A stretch of 64,000 nucleotides of DNA from Maniola hyperantus (GCF_902806685.2 NC_048555.1:5828001-5892000); one strand, 5' to 3'. Counted from the first letter of the stretch, positions 1-10,692 are shown. The notes: generated by a model from the sequence alone, not told the origin. Made by a program: numbers and translations.

Positions 1-882
1 GAATTAGATTTTAAGGAATGTTTTTTTGTCAATATTTGTGTTTGTGTTTATCGTGTGTTGGATCAACCAATAAATGGATTTCTATTATATTATATTCTAT
101 TCTAAATTCTAGAAACTTGTCATACGAGTAAAACCTACTAAGACTAGACTACATTTAGACTTTTTCAAACTTTGACAAGTTATTTTAAGTTTTTAGGGCC
201 TACCTATTGTTGACTATTTCAGAACCTGCACTGTTTCAGGACTTGGCCTGCCCATTGTCAACTACTTATACCTACCACTGTTTCAGGACATAGACTTTTT
301 ACTTGAACGAGTATTTTCTAGGAATTGAAAATCTGAAGCGTTCTTCCATAGAGGTATTTCATGAGTTCTGAGTAGAGGTACCTACTTGTGGTGAGTATTT
401 AGTTTGGGTGGTTTGGGTGGGACCTTTACTTTGAATTGACATGATGTTACTATTTAATAATGTAAAGGTACTAATCAATATACTAGGAAAAGCTCGTGAG
501 TGGATGTTTTAACACCTCACGCTAAATATAACCGAATGCTTTCCAATGTTTAGGATCCATAAAATGTTTGCTATTGGCCATAGGTAGTTTTATTCAAGTC
601 ATCAAGCACACCGTTAAGTAAGCTGCAACAGGAATAGCTATTAGCTAAGTATCCAGGCGGCACGAACGCTACATACAAAGTGTGGGAACACCGCCATTAT
701 AATATTTGTCTTACAATTTGCCTGTTTGACTAGGAACTGTTTCCTTGTAAGCGCGTCCATTTTACTGACTGCAGCTGCTGTTAGTTTTCATAACTGGGAT
801 TAGGAATGTTTATACACAAAAGGTAAGTAACTAGTTGAATAAGGAAGATAAGTAAGTAAGTATCTGAGTACAGCTATTATTT
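1..882. other. AT-rich stretch, nothing recognised
   Basis: No convincing coding potential, SINE or LINE match was seen. Short self-similar phrases occur near 190-300 ('ctacctattgttgactatttc' type wording appears twice in variant form), suggesting local duplication. It would be intergenic or a distal intron of the Src-type gene if that gene runs leftwards this far. Confidence 0.5.
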
Positions 883-1254
883 ACTAGATGATGCCCGCAA
901 TTTTGTCCGCATATACTAAGGATTTTTTAAAATAAAAATAGCGAGCAAATGTGCAGGCGGGTCACCTGATGTTAAGTGATTACCGCCGCTCATGAACATT
1001 TGCAAATACCCGTGGAAACTTTCGGGGATAAAAAGTAGTTCTATTTCCGTCACCAATATGCAAGCTATCTTTTTCTAAGCTTCCAAGGAGATGATTAGGT
1101 ACAAAGTTTTTTAAATACTCTGTGGGAAGGGAAGCTAATTTTCTGTAACCAAAAGTAGTATCATAATATGTCCTTCCGCGGGAAAATCGGTTAAACGTAT
1201 GGGCCGTGAAAACCTAGCAGACAGACAGAAACACTTTTGCATATTTTATAATAT
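883..1254 (+). repeat. Microsatellite-type interspersed repeat (K family) with nested LINE tail
   Basis: It starts 'actagatgatgcccgcaa' and ends 'cctagcagacagacagaaacac', matching the wording of the copy at 9928-10287 and, inverted, those at 33680, 37806 and 40855. About 110 bp near 903-1016 interrupts it: a minus-strand Jockey LINE 3' tail ('gcgggtcacctgatgttaag'). Lepidopteran repeats of this form carry (GACA/GTCT)n tracts and are thought to be non-autonomous, possibly Helitron-like; that classification is inference. Confidence 0.6.
903..1016 (-). mobile_element. Jockey-type LINE 3' tail fragment
   Basis: Matches the 3' end of the Jockey-like LINE at 51179-51815: 'gcgagcaaatgtgcaggcgg', 'cacctgatgttaagtgatta' and 'ccgctcatgaacatttgca' occur in the same order. 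It is an extreme 5' truncation containing no coding sequence, inserted inside the repeat at 883-1254. Confidence 0.7.
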
Positions 1255-1588
1255 TTACCAACTATAAGTATGGATTTTAGAGTTTTTGTTATCGACCCTA
1301 CATAATATTATGAAGTAATTGAACTTTATGTTCATTCTAGTACAATTTTATCTAATCAAGGTGAAAGAGAATTGACATTTAATCTCTTTATAATAATGTT
1401 GTGAGATAAAATTATTCATTAATGCTTTCTTGCATTTCGATACAAGCCACATATCTGTGGTTTCAGTTTATAGGTCACTAGCTGACCCGCCCTGACTTCG
1501 CTTGAGTGGAACACCAACCTGGAGTGGACAACAGACCAAGAGTGGAATTTCTGAAAATCGTTTCTTATCCATTCTATAATATAATAGA

Positions 1589-1752
1589 TATAGTCCGCGA
1601 CAGGTTGAGATGGCAATCGGGGTATGAGGCGGGGGGACGCCCCCCACACCCACATGTCAACCGCGCTCGCCCGCACCAGGTTTGCGCGAGGGCTGTGCAG
1701 GTGTGCGAGGCGTTCCCTCCCCGACTGCCGTCTCGAACTGTCGCATACTATA
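1589..1752. mobile_element. GC-rich fold-back MITE, copy 1
   Basis: About 164 bp with terminal inverted repeats. The left end reads 'tatagtccgcgacaggttga', continuing into 'gatggcaatcgggg'; the right end is its inverted counterpart ('ccccgactgccgtctcgaac', then 'tgtcgcatactata'). The GC-rich interior ('ggggggacgccccccacacc') contrasts with AT-rich surroundings. Copies of the same family lie at 3345, 16421, 22931, 52450 and 55853. No coding capacity. The superfamily cannot be assigned from the termini. Confidence 0.75.
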
Positions 1753-1957
1753 GGTATGTTACGAGTAGGTATAAAGAATATCTAGGTACATACATGTATA
1801 ATCGCAATTTCTAGAACCAGACGTTTGAACTGTACGTTGTTGTAGTAAGTTTTTTTTTCCTTTTAGATAATACCTACTATAGCTACCACCCCGGCTGTAC
1901 TCGGTCAGTTCACGCTTTAGTCATGAAGCGAAAATATAGTTTCTTTAATTTTTATAA

Positions 1958-2095
1958 TATCCTCTACCCTAAGGTTGCCTGGAAGAGATCGCTATTTTAG
2001 CGATAAGGCCGCCTATTGTATACATGCTATCTTTGTTATATGTCTATTGTTTTTGTTTGGTGTACAATAAAGCATATTTTACTTACTTTACTTTA
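1958..2095 (+). mobile_element. LINE 3' UTR fragment
   Basis: Contains 'ggttgcctggaagagatcgc', then 'tagcgataaggccgcctatt' and ends with 'ggtgtacaataaagcat', followed by a (ACTTT)n-like tail. This wording is a recurrent lepidopteran LINE 3' end with an internal AATAAA signal. No coding sequence is retained. Confidence 0.6.
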
Positions 2096-2130
2096 CTTTC
2101 ACGTGGGAATATCGAAAAAGCCGTCCTTAG

Positions 2131-2262
2131 AATAGAATAGAAATATTTTTATTCGAATAAACTTTTACTAGTACTTCTGAATCGTCAAATGCATCTACAA
2201 CTGCTTCGGAATGCCGTTCCAACCAAGAAACTCGGTTGCTCTTTTTAATGCTCAGACAAGCC
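2131..2262 (-). mobile_element. LINE 3' end fragment (family also at 20857 and 59748)
   Basis: Reverse complement of the plus-strand copy at 20857-20998: it shares 'aaacttttactagtacttct', 'gaatcgtcaaatgcatc' and 'aagaaactcggttgctcttt' in order. It has a simple A/T tail ('agaatagaatagaaatattt') at the 3' end. Non-coding. Confidence 0.55.
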
Positions 2263-2387
2263 GCCAAGCGCTTACGAGCACGAAGAAACCAATATTGTAT
2301 GTGTTTTTTTCTGTTTGTAAGTAAAAAAAAAAAAAAATGACACTACAATATTATGCCATGAAATGAATACAAGTAATTTCATTATCC

Positions 2388-2585
2388 TTGTCTGCATTCC
2401 TTCCCTTCGACGGTGTTCACATTACATTACTACATGGGGTTATTCGAGGGGCGGACCAACAAATTCCTGAAAGGCCGGCAACGCATTGGTGGTTCCTCTG
2501 GTACTGTAAATGTTCATGGGCGGCGGTAATCACTAAATATCAGGTGACCCGCCTGCTCGTATGCTCGCCATTTTTTTTTTTTTAA
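2388..2585 (+). mobile_element. Jockey-type LINE 3' tail with poly(A)-side T/A run
   Basis: Includes 'gttattcgaggggcggacca', 'aaaggccggcaacgcattgg' and 'ggtgacccgcctgctcgtat', the same 3' end as the element at 51179-51815 but on the plus strand. The short open frame across it is incidental. Length about 150-200 bp, typical of 5'-truncated LINE insertions. Confidence 0.75.
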
Positions 2586-2687
2586 ATAACAAAGGGAATC
2601 TCTGTGCTGTCTAAAGTCCAAGGGCTGGGCGTAGATGAGTCAGTCAGTTAGTCAGGGCTTTTCTTTTTATATTTATTTATATTATGT

Positions 2688-2975
2688 ATCATCATCATGA
2701 TCAACCCATCGCTGGGTCACTACAGAGCACGGGTCTCCTTTCAGAGTAAGAAGGGTTTTGGCCATAGTCTACCACGCTGGCCATGTGCGGATTGGTAGAC
2801 TTCACACACCTTTGAGAACATTACGGAGAACTCTCCGGCATGCAGGTTTCCTCACGATGATATTTAAATACTTAAAACGCACATAACTCCGACAAGTTAG
2901 ACATGCGTGCCCGGGATCGGACCCCCGACCTCCGATTAGAAGGCGGACGTCCTAACCACTAGGCTATCACAGATA
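2688..2975 (-). mobile_element. tRNA-headed SINE (family 2), nearly full length
   Basis: Read on the minus strand it starts with a tRNA-like head (box A-like 'tagcctagtggttaggacg', box B-like 'gggggtccgatcccgggcac'). The body then gives 'gagagttctccgtaatgttc' and it ends in a (ATG)n-type tail ('catgatgatgata'). Other copies: 4054, 7743, 20248, 42243, 43487. The head carries RNA polymerase III promoter boxes; it is not a functional tRNA because the rest of the cloverleaf is degenerate. Confidence 0.8.
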
Positions 2976-3200
2976 TCTAAATATATAAAAGGAAAAGGTG
3001 ACTGACTGACTGACTGACTGATCTATCAACGCACAGCTCAAACTACTGGACGGATCGGGCTGAAATTTGGCATGCAGATAGCTATTATGACGTAGGCGTC
3101 CGCTAAGAAAAGATTTTGGAAAATTCAACCCCTAAGGGGGTGAAATAGGGGTTTGAAATTTGTGTAGTCCACGCGGACGCAGTCGCGAGCATAAGCTAGT
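2976..3200 (-). repeat. Interspersed repeat with (ACTG)n microsatellite (H family), copy 1
   Basis: Contains the (ACTG)n tract at 3001-3022, then 'gatcgggctgaaatttggca' and 'atagctattatgacgtaggc', ending 'gcgagcataagctagt'. Same family, opposite orientation, at 10473, 19086, 38958, 48902 and 50875. It directly abuts the SINE at 2688-2975. Likely a non-autonomous mobile repeat; class uncertain. Confidence 0.7.
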
Positions 3201-3344
3201 TATGTATAATCATGGAATTTTTGCGTCCTAGTTGCACCAATATGGGTTTTTGAGCACAGTTAAATTATTGGCGAAATTCACGCATAGCCCCCCGCGGCAG
3301 CGTCGTCGCAAGAAAATTTTATTGATCAACGTATAAAAAAACAT

Positions 3345-3497
3345 TAGTATACGCGACAGTCGAGAGGGCAATCGGGGAGGGAACACCCCACACACTCGCA
3401 CAGCACCAGCGCAGCGCTAACCCGGTGTGGGCGAGTGCGGGTGTGTCGTTCCCCCGCCTCATAGCCCGATTGCCATCATGATCTGTCGTGAACTATA
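3345..3497. mobile_element. GC-rich fold-back MITE, copy 2
   Basis: Termini 'tagtatacgcgacagtcgag' and inverted 'gattgccatcatgatctgtc' with a GC-rich interior of cacaccc/gggtgtg inverted segments. Same family as 1589-1752; here the interior is in the opposite orientation. Confidence 0.7.
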
Positions 3498-4053
3498 GGT
3501 CGTAGACGTGCTTCGAGGTTGTTTGGGCGAGGCAACGTGCACCCGAACAACCTCGCGGCAGTTCCATACTGACGAAGCATTTTGGGTGGTGGAACACGTG
3601 CGTTTAATTTAGATGACGATCACGTATTACTACTTGTAGGCAGGTATATCGATTTTTGGTACTTTCAATTATACGAAATCCATACTAATATTACAAATGC
3701 GAAAGAGTCGGTCTAATTATCCATTCCTAAAAATAGATATAAACAAACAAAATCTTTTAGGTTATTTAAAATGCGGAGATGATCAACACTACCCATTTGT
3801 TTGTTGACCTTGTTGGCACGGCCGCCGTGGTAGCCCGGAACACGACAGTTTTAATTATTATGCGAGGGCAAATCTCTTTGTCCCCACATTTAAAGCCTTT
3901 TACAGATAAGCTTTATTGTTCTGCAAATACTAAATGTGTGGTTTTTTGGAAGGCCGCTGATAATTTCATGGTTTCCATTATTATGTTAGCTGTTTCAGCC
4001 AAGGTTCATTTTACCTCATTTTACATGATATCTGTGATAGATCGAACAGAAGC
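3498..4053. other. Mostly unrecognised; short K-family fragment
   Basis: Around 3683-3712 there is a K-repeat-like phrase ('atactaatattacaaatgcg'). An open frame at 3779-4063 is not supported by any recognised motif or splice context and runs into the SINE at 4054. Confidence 0.4.
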
Positions 4054-4372
4054 TGTGATGTGATAGCTTAGTGGTTAAGACGTCCTCTTCCTAATCGGAT
4101 GTCTGAGGTTAGATCTCCTCTAACTTTTCCGAGTCATGTACGTTTTAAGTAATTAAATATCATTTGCTTTAACGGTGAAGGAAAACATTGCGAGGAAACC
4201 TGCATACCTGAGAGTTCTCCATAATGTTCTCAAAGGTATGTGAAGTCTGCCAATCCGCACTTGGCCAGCGTGGTAGACTATGGCCAAAACCATTCTCATT
4301 CTGAGAGGACACCCCTGCTCTGTAGCGAGCCGGCCATTGGCTGATCATGATGATGATGATGATGATAACATG
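4054..4372 (+). mobile_element. tRNA-headed SINE (family 2), full length
   Basis: The plus-strand copy starts with a degenerate tRNA head ('tagcttagtggttaagacgt', 'ggatgtctgaggttagatct'), then 'cgaggaaacctgcatacctg', 'gagagttctccataatgttc' and a terminal (GAT)n tail 'gatgatgatgatgatgata'. Box B is mutated relative to the copy at 2688. Confidence 0.8.
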
Positions 4373-4435
4373 ATATCGGTAAAGGAAAGAAAAGAGGAAT
4401 GTTCCTTATTTACTTACTAGGTACCTACTAGCCGA

Positions 4436-4712
4436 CCAGAATAACCGATATAGGTAGCTCAACGGGTTGCAAAGCTGACATGGCAATGGACAGGGCATAT
4501 AAATGTAGTTCGAAAAACCGATAGACGTTGGGATCCCAAGGTGTTAGAATGGCGACCTCGGAGAAAGCAGCATTGGCAGACCCCCAACTAGGTGGACAGA
4601 CGAGTCGCAGGCAGCCACTAGTTCCAGGTGGTGCAAGACTGGCGTGTGGAAGTCCCTACAACCTATGTCCAGCATGGGCGTCTATCGGTTGACAATGATG
4701 ATAATGATTAGT
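4436..4712 (+). mobile_element. RTE-like LINE, C-terminal coding fragment
   Basis: A decayed copy of a LINE ORF end: 'ggtagctcaacgggttgcaa', then 'gacatggcaatggacagggc', 'ctaggtggacagacgag', 'gcgtgtggaagtccctacaa' and 'cctatgtccagcatgggcgt'. In better copies (6162-6480, minus) this encodes a track such as 'DIAQRVAKLKWQWAGH' characteristic of endonuclease/RT LINEs of Lepidoptera. Frames are broken here. It ends in a (GAT)n-like tail. Confidence 0.65.
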
Positions 4713-5811
4713 TGACCCGCCCCGGTTTCAGCCGGGTGGGTAGGTATACTTATTCCACGTCAATCCGTTGCACCGTTGCGACGTGATTGAAGGACAAGCC
4801 AACAAGCAAACAAACAAACAAACACACTTTCACATTTATAATAAGGGCACTGTTGTAAATACCTCTATATTGAAATAGAATGAAAAATGTCTAAGGTATG
4901 TAGGCCACAAAATAATTAAAGATACCTGAACAAAATAATGTCAGCAATGATTCCAAAATAAGAAACGCAAACATTTCATATTTCAACCAACAAAACTTTA
5001 CGAAGAATTTCATTTATCATAATCAAAAACTTTATTACTAACGCCCCTTGAAATACGTGTTTCGACTTTCGACCGAATGACCTAAAAACCTTCGGATGAA
5101 TTTAATTTAGATTGCATGCATTGAATGCTTTTATGAATTGCTTCATTTGAAATCCAATTAAAAAATAATTGGGATTTTGAATCCAGGAAAATACTATCAT
5201 GCTTTTTGAATTTGGTAGACTGTAGTGTGTATGTTTCCGATATCACAAGCATGATTAGCATGGCACCGCTCAGCGCGCCGCACCGCACCGTCAAGGCATC
5301 GTATGGCTTGTATGGTAAGTAAGTGGGATAGTTATATCCTACGAACAAGTGTCAAAGTCGAATCTCGATCGTTTTGCAGAGATTTATTCAAAGCAGTTTA
5401 CTACTGTCATTATTAATGTATCGCAAAAGACCGTAGCATCTTAGGCAATAATAACATTATCATAACACGTTCAAAACATCTCGAAGAATGCTATAATATT
5501 CATGAGAAATTCTGTGACTAAAACGTATGGCGCCAGCTAAATGAGTTACGAGAACAGAGAAGCGGAAGTGCATTTGGCGCGGGCGTATAATGTTCAACGC
5601 ATACCCACAGAGTGCAGTGGAGCAGAACAACTTAAAACTCAGCTTTGTTTATTTTAACACGGGTAGGTACGTACAGTTGAATTGAAACAATTAGTATAAT
5701 TAAAACTAAACACCGAGGAGTACCAAAGGGTACCTACGTCAATGTGCGTTGGTCGCTGCTGCCGCTTTCCTAAAGATTGGTTTACTTTTATTGCTATAAA
5801 AAATCGGTGAA
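4713..5811. other. K-like repeat edge then unrecognised DNA
   Basis: 4713-4850 looks like a K-type repeat ('ttagttgacccgccccggtt' with a (CAAA)n run and 'cactttcacatttataat'). From about 4850 to 5811 no element or exon is recognised; short open frames (5082-5348, 5654-5863) carry no recognisable domain. Confidence 0.45.
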
Positions 5812-6060
5812 ATGCGAGTCGGCGAGTCGACACATACGCGAAAGGTTCCGTACCATCGTACAAGAAATAATACTTATTGAAACTTTTATTATTTGATGTT
5901 ATAGCGGCAATAGAAATAAATACACATTCTTTGAAAATTTCAACTCTCTACCTATTACGGTTTACGAAATACAGCCCGCTGACAGAGACGGACGGACGGA
6001 CGGACAGCGGAGGCTTAGTCACAGGGTCCCGTTAGCACCCCTCGGGTACAGAACTCTAAC
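5812..6060 (+). repeat. 'Gggttccg' interspersed repeat with (GGAC)n tract
   Basis: Contains 'ggttccgtaccatcgtacaa', 'cgaaatacagcccgctgaca', a (GGAC)n run at 5988-6005 and 'cagggtcccgttagcacc'. A second, similar copy is at 23665-23945. Non-coding. Confidence 0.65.
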
Positions 6061-6159
6061 AAAGGCGCTGAGCCTTAACTCTAGACTCTACTCTACTCTG
6101 CCAGTGTACGTTACACCTTAGCAATCCTGACAAAATACAAACATTTTGCCAGTTAAAAT

Positions 6160-6640
6160 ACTCCATCATCAACATCATCATCAACCGATAGACGTCCACT
6201 GCTGGACACAGGTCTCTGTAGGGACTTCCACACGCCACGGTCTTGCGCCGCCTGAATCCAGCGGCTCCTTGCGACTCGTCTGATGTCCGTCCATCTAGTG
6301 GGGGGTCTTCCAACACTTCGCCTTCCGCTGCGAGGTCGCCATTCTAGTACCTTGGGACCCCAACGTCCATCGATTTATAAACTATGTATGTGCCCTGCCC
6401 ATTGCCACTTCAGCTTCGCAACCCGTTGAGCTATGTCGGTTACTCTAGTTCTCGTACTAAGTCCGTTCCAATCCAGAAGCTTAAAAGATGTCTTTGAAAG
6501 CTTTAAAATACTTAAGTAATAGAAATCCAAGAACAAAGTTTGAAACTGCTGCATATTATGCTGGACATAGATCTCTTGTAAGGACTTCAACACGCCACAG
6601 ATTTGCGCCGCCTGCCTGAATCCAGCAACTTTACTGTGCG
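6160..6640 (-). mobile_element. RTE-like LINE C-terminal fragments, two adjoining copies
   Basis: 6160-6480 is the reverse-complement counterpart of 4436-4712, including 'tgtgccctgcccattgccac' and 'gcttcgcaacccgttgagct'. On the minus strand it still encodes 'VTDIAQRVAKLKWQWAGH'. A second, shorter piece at 6545-6632 repeats 'tgctggacatagatctcttg', 'caacacgccacagatttgcg' and 'ccgcctgcctgaatccagca', indicating either a nested insertion or a rearranged duplicate. Both are degenerate. Confidence 0.65.
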
Positions 6641-6697
6641 AGCTGAATTGCACTTTTACAGCATCTTAACAAGAGCCGCTATTGCGGAGTGACCCTT

Positions 6698-6886
6698 CTG
6701 TACCTTTTTTTTTTTTAAAGAATATTAGCCATGTTAAACGACTAATATTCCCCTTTCCTCTCCTACTAAGCGTCAAGCTTGTGCTAGGAGTAGGTACGAC
6801 AATAGTGCAACGGGCGGGGTTTGAACCGTCGACCTTTTCCGGTTTTCAGTGCACTCCTTTACCTGTTGAGCTATTGAGGCTCAATT
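6698..6886 (-). mobile_element. tRNA-headed SINE (family 3)
   Basis: On the minus strand it begins 'gagcctcaatagctcaacag' and passes 'gtgcactgaaaaccggaaaa' to 'gacggttcaaaccccgcccg', a tRNA-like head with recognisable box A ('tagctcaacaggtaaaggag') and box B ('ggttcaaaccc'). The anticodon-arm region 'actgaaaacc' is reminiscent of tRNA-Phe (inference). It ends 'taatattctttaaaaaaaaa' as an A-rich tail. Confidence 0.7.
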
Positions 6887-7194
6887 CTGACCTGTAAATT
6901 CTGTAGTAGTTATAGTCCGTTTTCTTTAGTTATCTTAAAACATAAACAAGTCGGAGAAACGCGTAAGCCACGCGATTTGTCCGGCGCTTTAGATCTTCTG
7001 GAGTGAAAAACTTAAGTTTTTCCGTATCATGCTTTAACTAATTGGTGGTTTGGTAAAAGGCGAACAAGGTGGTATGGATCGCGTATAGTGCGCCTCACGC
7101 ATTTCAGCCCGAAACTTACCTACTTGTTTACTTTTTAAGCAAGCTAAGGAAAACTAAAGTATAGAGTTAGAAAGGCAAACTACACTTCTGCGGA

Positions 7195-7385
7195 TACCAG
7201 CGGCTCGATTGCGGTAGAATGACAGCTACAATGTCACGATCGCAATCATCTTTGATTGGTTGATGCTCGCTCACTATTGGCAACAATGTATTGTTGCAAA
7301 AAGAATACCATAAATTCAGCCAATCACAACGATTACGATTGTAATAATGATTGATGCAGTTTTCCCGCAATCGAGCAGCTATTCT
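7195..7385. mobile_element. MITE with CGATTGCGG-type inverted ends
   Basis: The left end 'cggctcgattgcggtagaat' pairs with the right end 'ttttcccgcaatcgagcagc'. Internal 'tttgattggttgatgctcgc' and 'ttcagccaatcacaacg' also form an inverted pair, so the unit folds back. The 'tttgattggttgatt' phrase recurs in the palindrome at 47036-47202, so the two may be related. No coding capacity. Confidence 0.55.
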
Positions 7386-7742
7386 TCACAAGGAAAATAA
7401 CTGCAACATTATCTTCTGAAATATTGCTTTCCATTCAAAATTCCCAATAATACAAATTAGATATGCAACGAGAAAGTTTTGGACAGTAATCTATACTTGA
7501 CAGTACACATGAATGATTTCATAGCTAATTCGTTACATATATTTTTTAACAAGCACAAGTGTATTCGACTTGTTTTCAATAACAATCTGTCAGCTGTCTC
7601 AGCTACCTACTTTCGCTTGCGAATTTTAACTTATTATAAGTATACCTATGTGACAACGTTTGATCATGTTATGATTGCGTAACTAATCCGAGACTTTAAT
7701 TAAGTAAGTAGATACTTATTGTAATTAAAGTCATTATTGTAT

Positions 7743-7985
7743 TTTCATCACCACCATTATCCCAATTCATCACTGGCCCACTACTGAGCACGGGCCACCT
7801 CCCAGAATGAGAAGGATTAGGCGATAGTCTGCCATGCTGGCCCAGAGTGAGTTGGCAGACTTCACGTACCTTTGAGAACATTATGGAGAACTCTCAGGCA
7901 TGCAGGTTTCTTTCTTCTTCCTTACAATCCGCACGATGTTTTCATTCTTCGATAAAGCAAGTGATATTTAATTGCTTAATTATTA
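7743..7985 (-). mobile_element. tRNA-headed SINE (family 2), 5'-truncated
   Basis: It has the body and tail ('cactactgagcacgggccac', 'cttcacgtacctttgagaac', 'ggagaactctcaggcatgca') but lacks the tRNA head; it ends near 'gcaagtgatatttaattgct'. About 23 bp of pyrimidine-rich sequence ('tttcttcttccttacaatcc') is inserted relative to other copies. Confidence 0.7.
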
Positions 7986-8103
7986 TTAAAAAGAACTAAA
8001 GAAAAGCTCGGCAGTACTTTTACATACTTTCTGGTACAATGGTGAGCTAATAAGCGATCCAGGGATCAATTTCTGGCGAACGAAATTTGGCAAATAATAA
8101 TTT

Positions 8104-8310
8104 CTAAATTGTCTCGATCTGATGGTTCTGGGAGGCTTTGGCCGTGGCTAGATACCACACTAATGGCAAAGCCATATCGTCAAGCAGTTTAGCATTCTGG
8201 AAGGGATCAGGTATCCCTGCTTCCATTAGCATCCGCTTAGACGGCATCATCACTTACCACCAGATGGAATTGCAGTCAATGGCTAACTTGTATCTGGTTA
8301 AAAAACAATT
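8104..8310 (+). mobile_element. SINE family 1 body and tail
   Basis: 'ggaggctttggccgtggcta', 'ggcaaagccatatcgtcaag', 'gcatcatcacttaccaccag' and 'ggctaacttgtatctggtta' with A-rich end match the non-tRNA body of the SINE whose tRNA head is seen at 54295. It lacks that head. The open frame across it is not a gene. Confidence 0.7.
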
Positions 8311-8407
8311 GATCCATGAAACTTTTATTTTCGTTGTCAAATAAATTGTTTAAATTAAGATAAATAAAATATTAAGTATGTATATACCTTATAATTAAAA
8401 AGTATAA

Positions 8408-8609
8408 CACATTTTTTTTGTGACATGACCACGAATTTACGGTTTTCAGATTTTTCCCCTAATGCCTGCTATAAGACCTATCTATCTGCCAAACTTCACG
8501 ATTCTAGGTCAACGGGAAGTGTCTTGTAGACAGACAGGACAGACACAGACAACAAAGTGATCCTATAAGGGTTCCTTATTTCTTATTGAGGTACGGAACC
8601 CTAAAAACC
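8408..8609 (+). repeat. 'Gggttcc' interspersed repeat (G family), partial
   Basis: Shares with 9283-9703 the series 'tacggttttcagatttttcc', 'aacgggaagtgtcttgtaga', '(GACA)n', 'gtgatcctataagggttcct' and 'gaggtacggaaccctaaaaa'. It is the right half of the full unit. Confidence 0.7.
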
Positions 8610-9282
8610 ATGCTAGTTATACCAGATTAAATGCAGGAAGCAAAGAGATACATTATAAAGTAGATATTTAATTAAACAAGAACATAACATAAGGAGATAA
8701 ATTAGTGCATATTGCAAAACTAGCTCTGTACACCTGGCTGTAAGGTATTTTAACTTTTAAGTAAGTAATAAAATTGTAAGAGCATCTGCAATGAGAACAT
8801 AGATAATAATAATTATATCGTTTAAAGAACCAGTTCTAAGCTACTGCTGCTTCCATATTGCTTAAACAGTTACGTAACTACAAAATTAACTATCTAAACA
8901 TAATCATAATAATCATAATCATAATCATTTATTTATTTTGCTCAGATATGGTAGGTACATGTATATTATTTACAATTTACATGGGGTCTTAAAAATGAGG
9001 AAATCAGTCACATTATATCCTGCCAAGCATGGCGTGCAGAATTACTTGAACCAAGCATCTTATTTCATCGTCTTAAAATATTGTTATGTACTTCCATAAT
9101 ATATTTTCTTTTCTTTATCTTTAACTATATTTTCATAGTATTATTCTTAGGCATAAATATCATTAAATATAGCCAATAACTTATTAACCACAGTAATTTT
9201 GGTAATTATAAGTACATGGTACCTACTTACTTAATTTTTTAGCTTTTCTACCCATTCTTTGGTTTGTTTTTGTCTAGTTACA
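8610..9282. other. AT-rich, nothing recognised
   Basis: An (AATCAT)n-like simple run occurs at 8898-8930. No exon or element is recognised. Confidence 0.45.
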
Positions 9283-9703
9283 AAAACCGCCCAAGTGCGA
9301 GTCAAGCTCGCGCAACGAGGGTTCCTTAATACAGTCGTATTATTTCGACATTTTGCACGATAATTCAAAAACCATGATGCATAAAAATAAATAAAAATCT
9401 ACAGGTGAAGACCTTTCATATGATACCCACTTGATATAGTTATCTTACTTCAAAAATGGAAAATACTAATGATTAGTTTATGACCACAGTTTAATTTTTT
9501 TGTGTGATGTAACCACAAATTCACAGTTTTCAGATTTTTCCCCGAATGTCCACCTATAAGACCTACCCTACCTGCCAAATTTCATAATTCGAGCTCAACG
9601 GGAAGTACCCTGTAGGTTTCTTGACAGACAGACAGGCAGACAGACAGACAGACAACAAAGTGATCCTATAAGGGTTCCTTTTGAGGTATGGAACCCTAAA
9701 AAA
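9283..9703 (+). repeat. 'Gggttcc' interspersed repeat (G family), full unit
   Basis: Starts 'aaaccgcccaagtgcgagtc' and ends 'gaggtatggaaccctaaaaa', with a (CAGA/GACA) tract at 9623-9655. This is the fullest plus-strand copy; related copies at 8408, 17048, 42525 (minus), 52865 (minus, interrupted) and 59139. Small frames here arise from the repeat and are not genes. Confidence 0.7.
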
Positions 9704-9927
9704 CTCCTTACAGAAGCTATTTGTCTCTTGGTACATTTTTGTAGGCATGTCTGACTAGAAACCACTTTAAAAGTGCATGGATTAAGGTACAGCATTGACA
9801 TTTTCAATAAAGTTAAATGAACTAAGTTAATAAATAAGTGTATTGACACTATTTATTTTGCAAAAAAGATGATGGATTGGAATTAATTGCGAAAAAAAAA
9901 CCAAAATGCATTACATTAATATGTATT

Positions 9928-10287
9928 TACATGATGCCCGCAACTTCGGTCAGCTTTAGCGTTTAGGTTTTTCAAAAATTCTGTGAGTACATGTTTCGGT
10001 TTTTTATTTTTTAGTGTTTAAACTATTGTGAGTGATATACATTATAAATATGTAAATATCTTGTAGCTACTTCCGAAATAAAAAGTATAAGTCTATACAT
10101 ATATATAGCGAATTCATCCATGTGAATCTAGGTTTTTAAATCCCACAGAACTTGTTGATTTTCCTAGACAAAAAGTAGCCCATGTATGTACCCGGGATGC
10201 TCTCTGTACCAAGTTTCATCAAAATCTGGTTAAATAGATGGGCCATGAAAAGCTAGCAGACAGACACACTTTCGCGTTTATAATTTA
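9928..10287 (+). repeat. K-family interspersed repeat
   Basis: 'acatgatgcccgcaacttcg', 'tcctagacaaaaagtagccc', 'gtaccaagtttcatcaaaat' and 'gctagcagacagacacactt' are shared with 33680, 37806 and 40855 in inverse. It ends 'cgcgtttataatttactag' and is immediately followed by another copy edge ('ctgatccccgcggcttcgcc') up to about 10470. Confidence 0.65.
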
Positions 10288-10472
10288 CTAGCTGATCCCC
10301 GCGGCTTCGCCCGCATAGATTTTTAGGTTTTTAAGATCCCGTATAGCCTAAGTCACTCAGGAATAATGTTGCTTTCTATTGGTGAAAGAATTTTTAAAAT
10401 TGGTTCAGTAGTTCCAGAGATTACCCCCTACAAACAAACTTAACGACATTACCTCTTTATATAATAGTATAG

Positions 10473-10692
10473 ACTAGCTTATTCCCGCGACTTCGTTTGT
10501 ACTACACAAATTTCAAAGCCCTGTTTTACCATTAGGGGTTGAATTTTCAAAAATCCTCTCTTAGCAGATGTCTACGTCATAGTAGCTATCTGCATACCTA
10601 ATTTGAGCCCAATTTGTCTAGTAGTTTGAGCTGTGCATAAATAGATCAGTCAATCAGTCAGTCAGTCAGCATTTCCTTTTATATATACAGAT
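10473..10692 (+). repeat. H-family repeat, copy 2
   Basis: Starts 'actagcttattcccgcgact', has 'cagatgtctacgtcatagta', a (CAGT)n run at 10647-10670 and the 'ccttttatatatacag' end. Confidence 0.7.

Noticed and set aside
1506..1814. Open frame of 102 codons on the plus strand (and overlapping minus frames)
   Set aside because: It lies across the GC-rich fold-back MITE at 1589-1752; the openness comes from its composition, and no domain is visible.
3779..4063. 94-codon open frame
   Set aside because: No recognisable domain, no splice context, and it runs into a SINE head.
6780..6886. tRNA-Phe-like gene on the minus strand
   Set aside because: Head of a SINE with extra bases in the anticodon arm and an A-rich tail.
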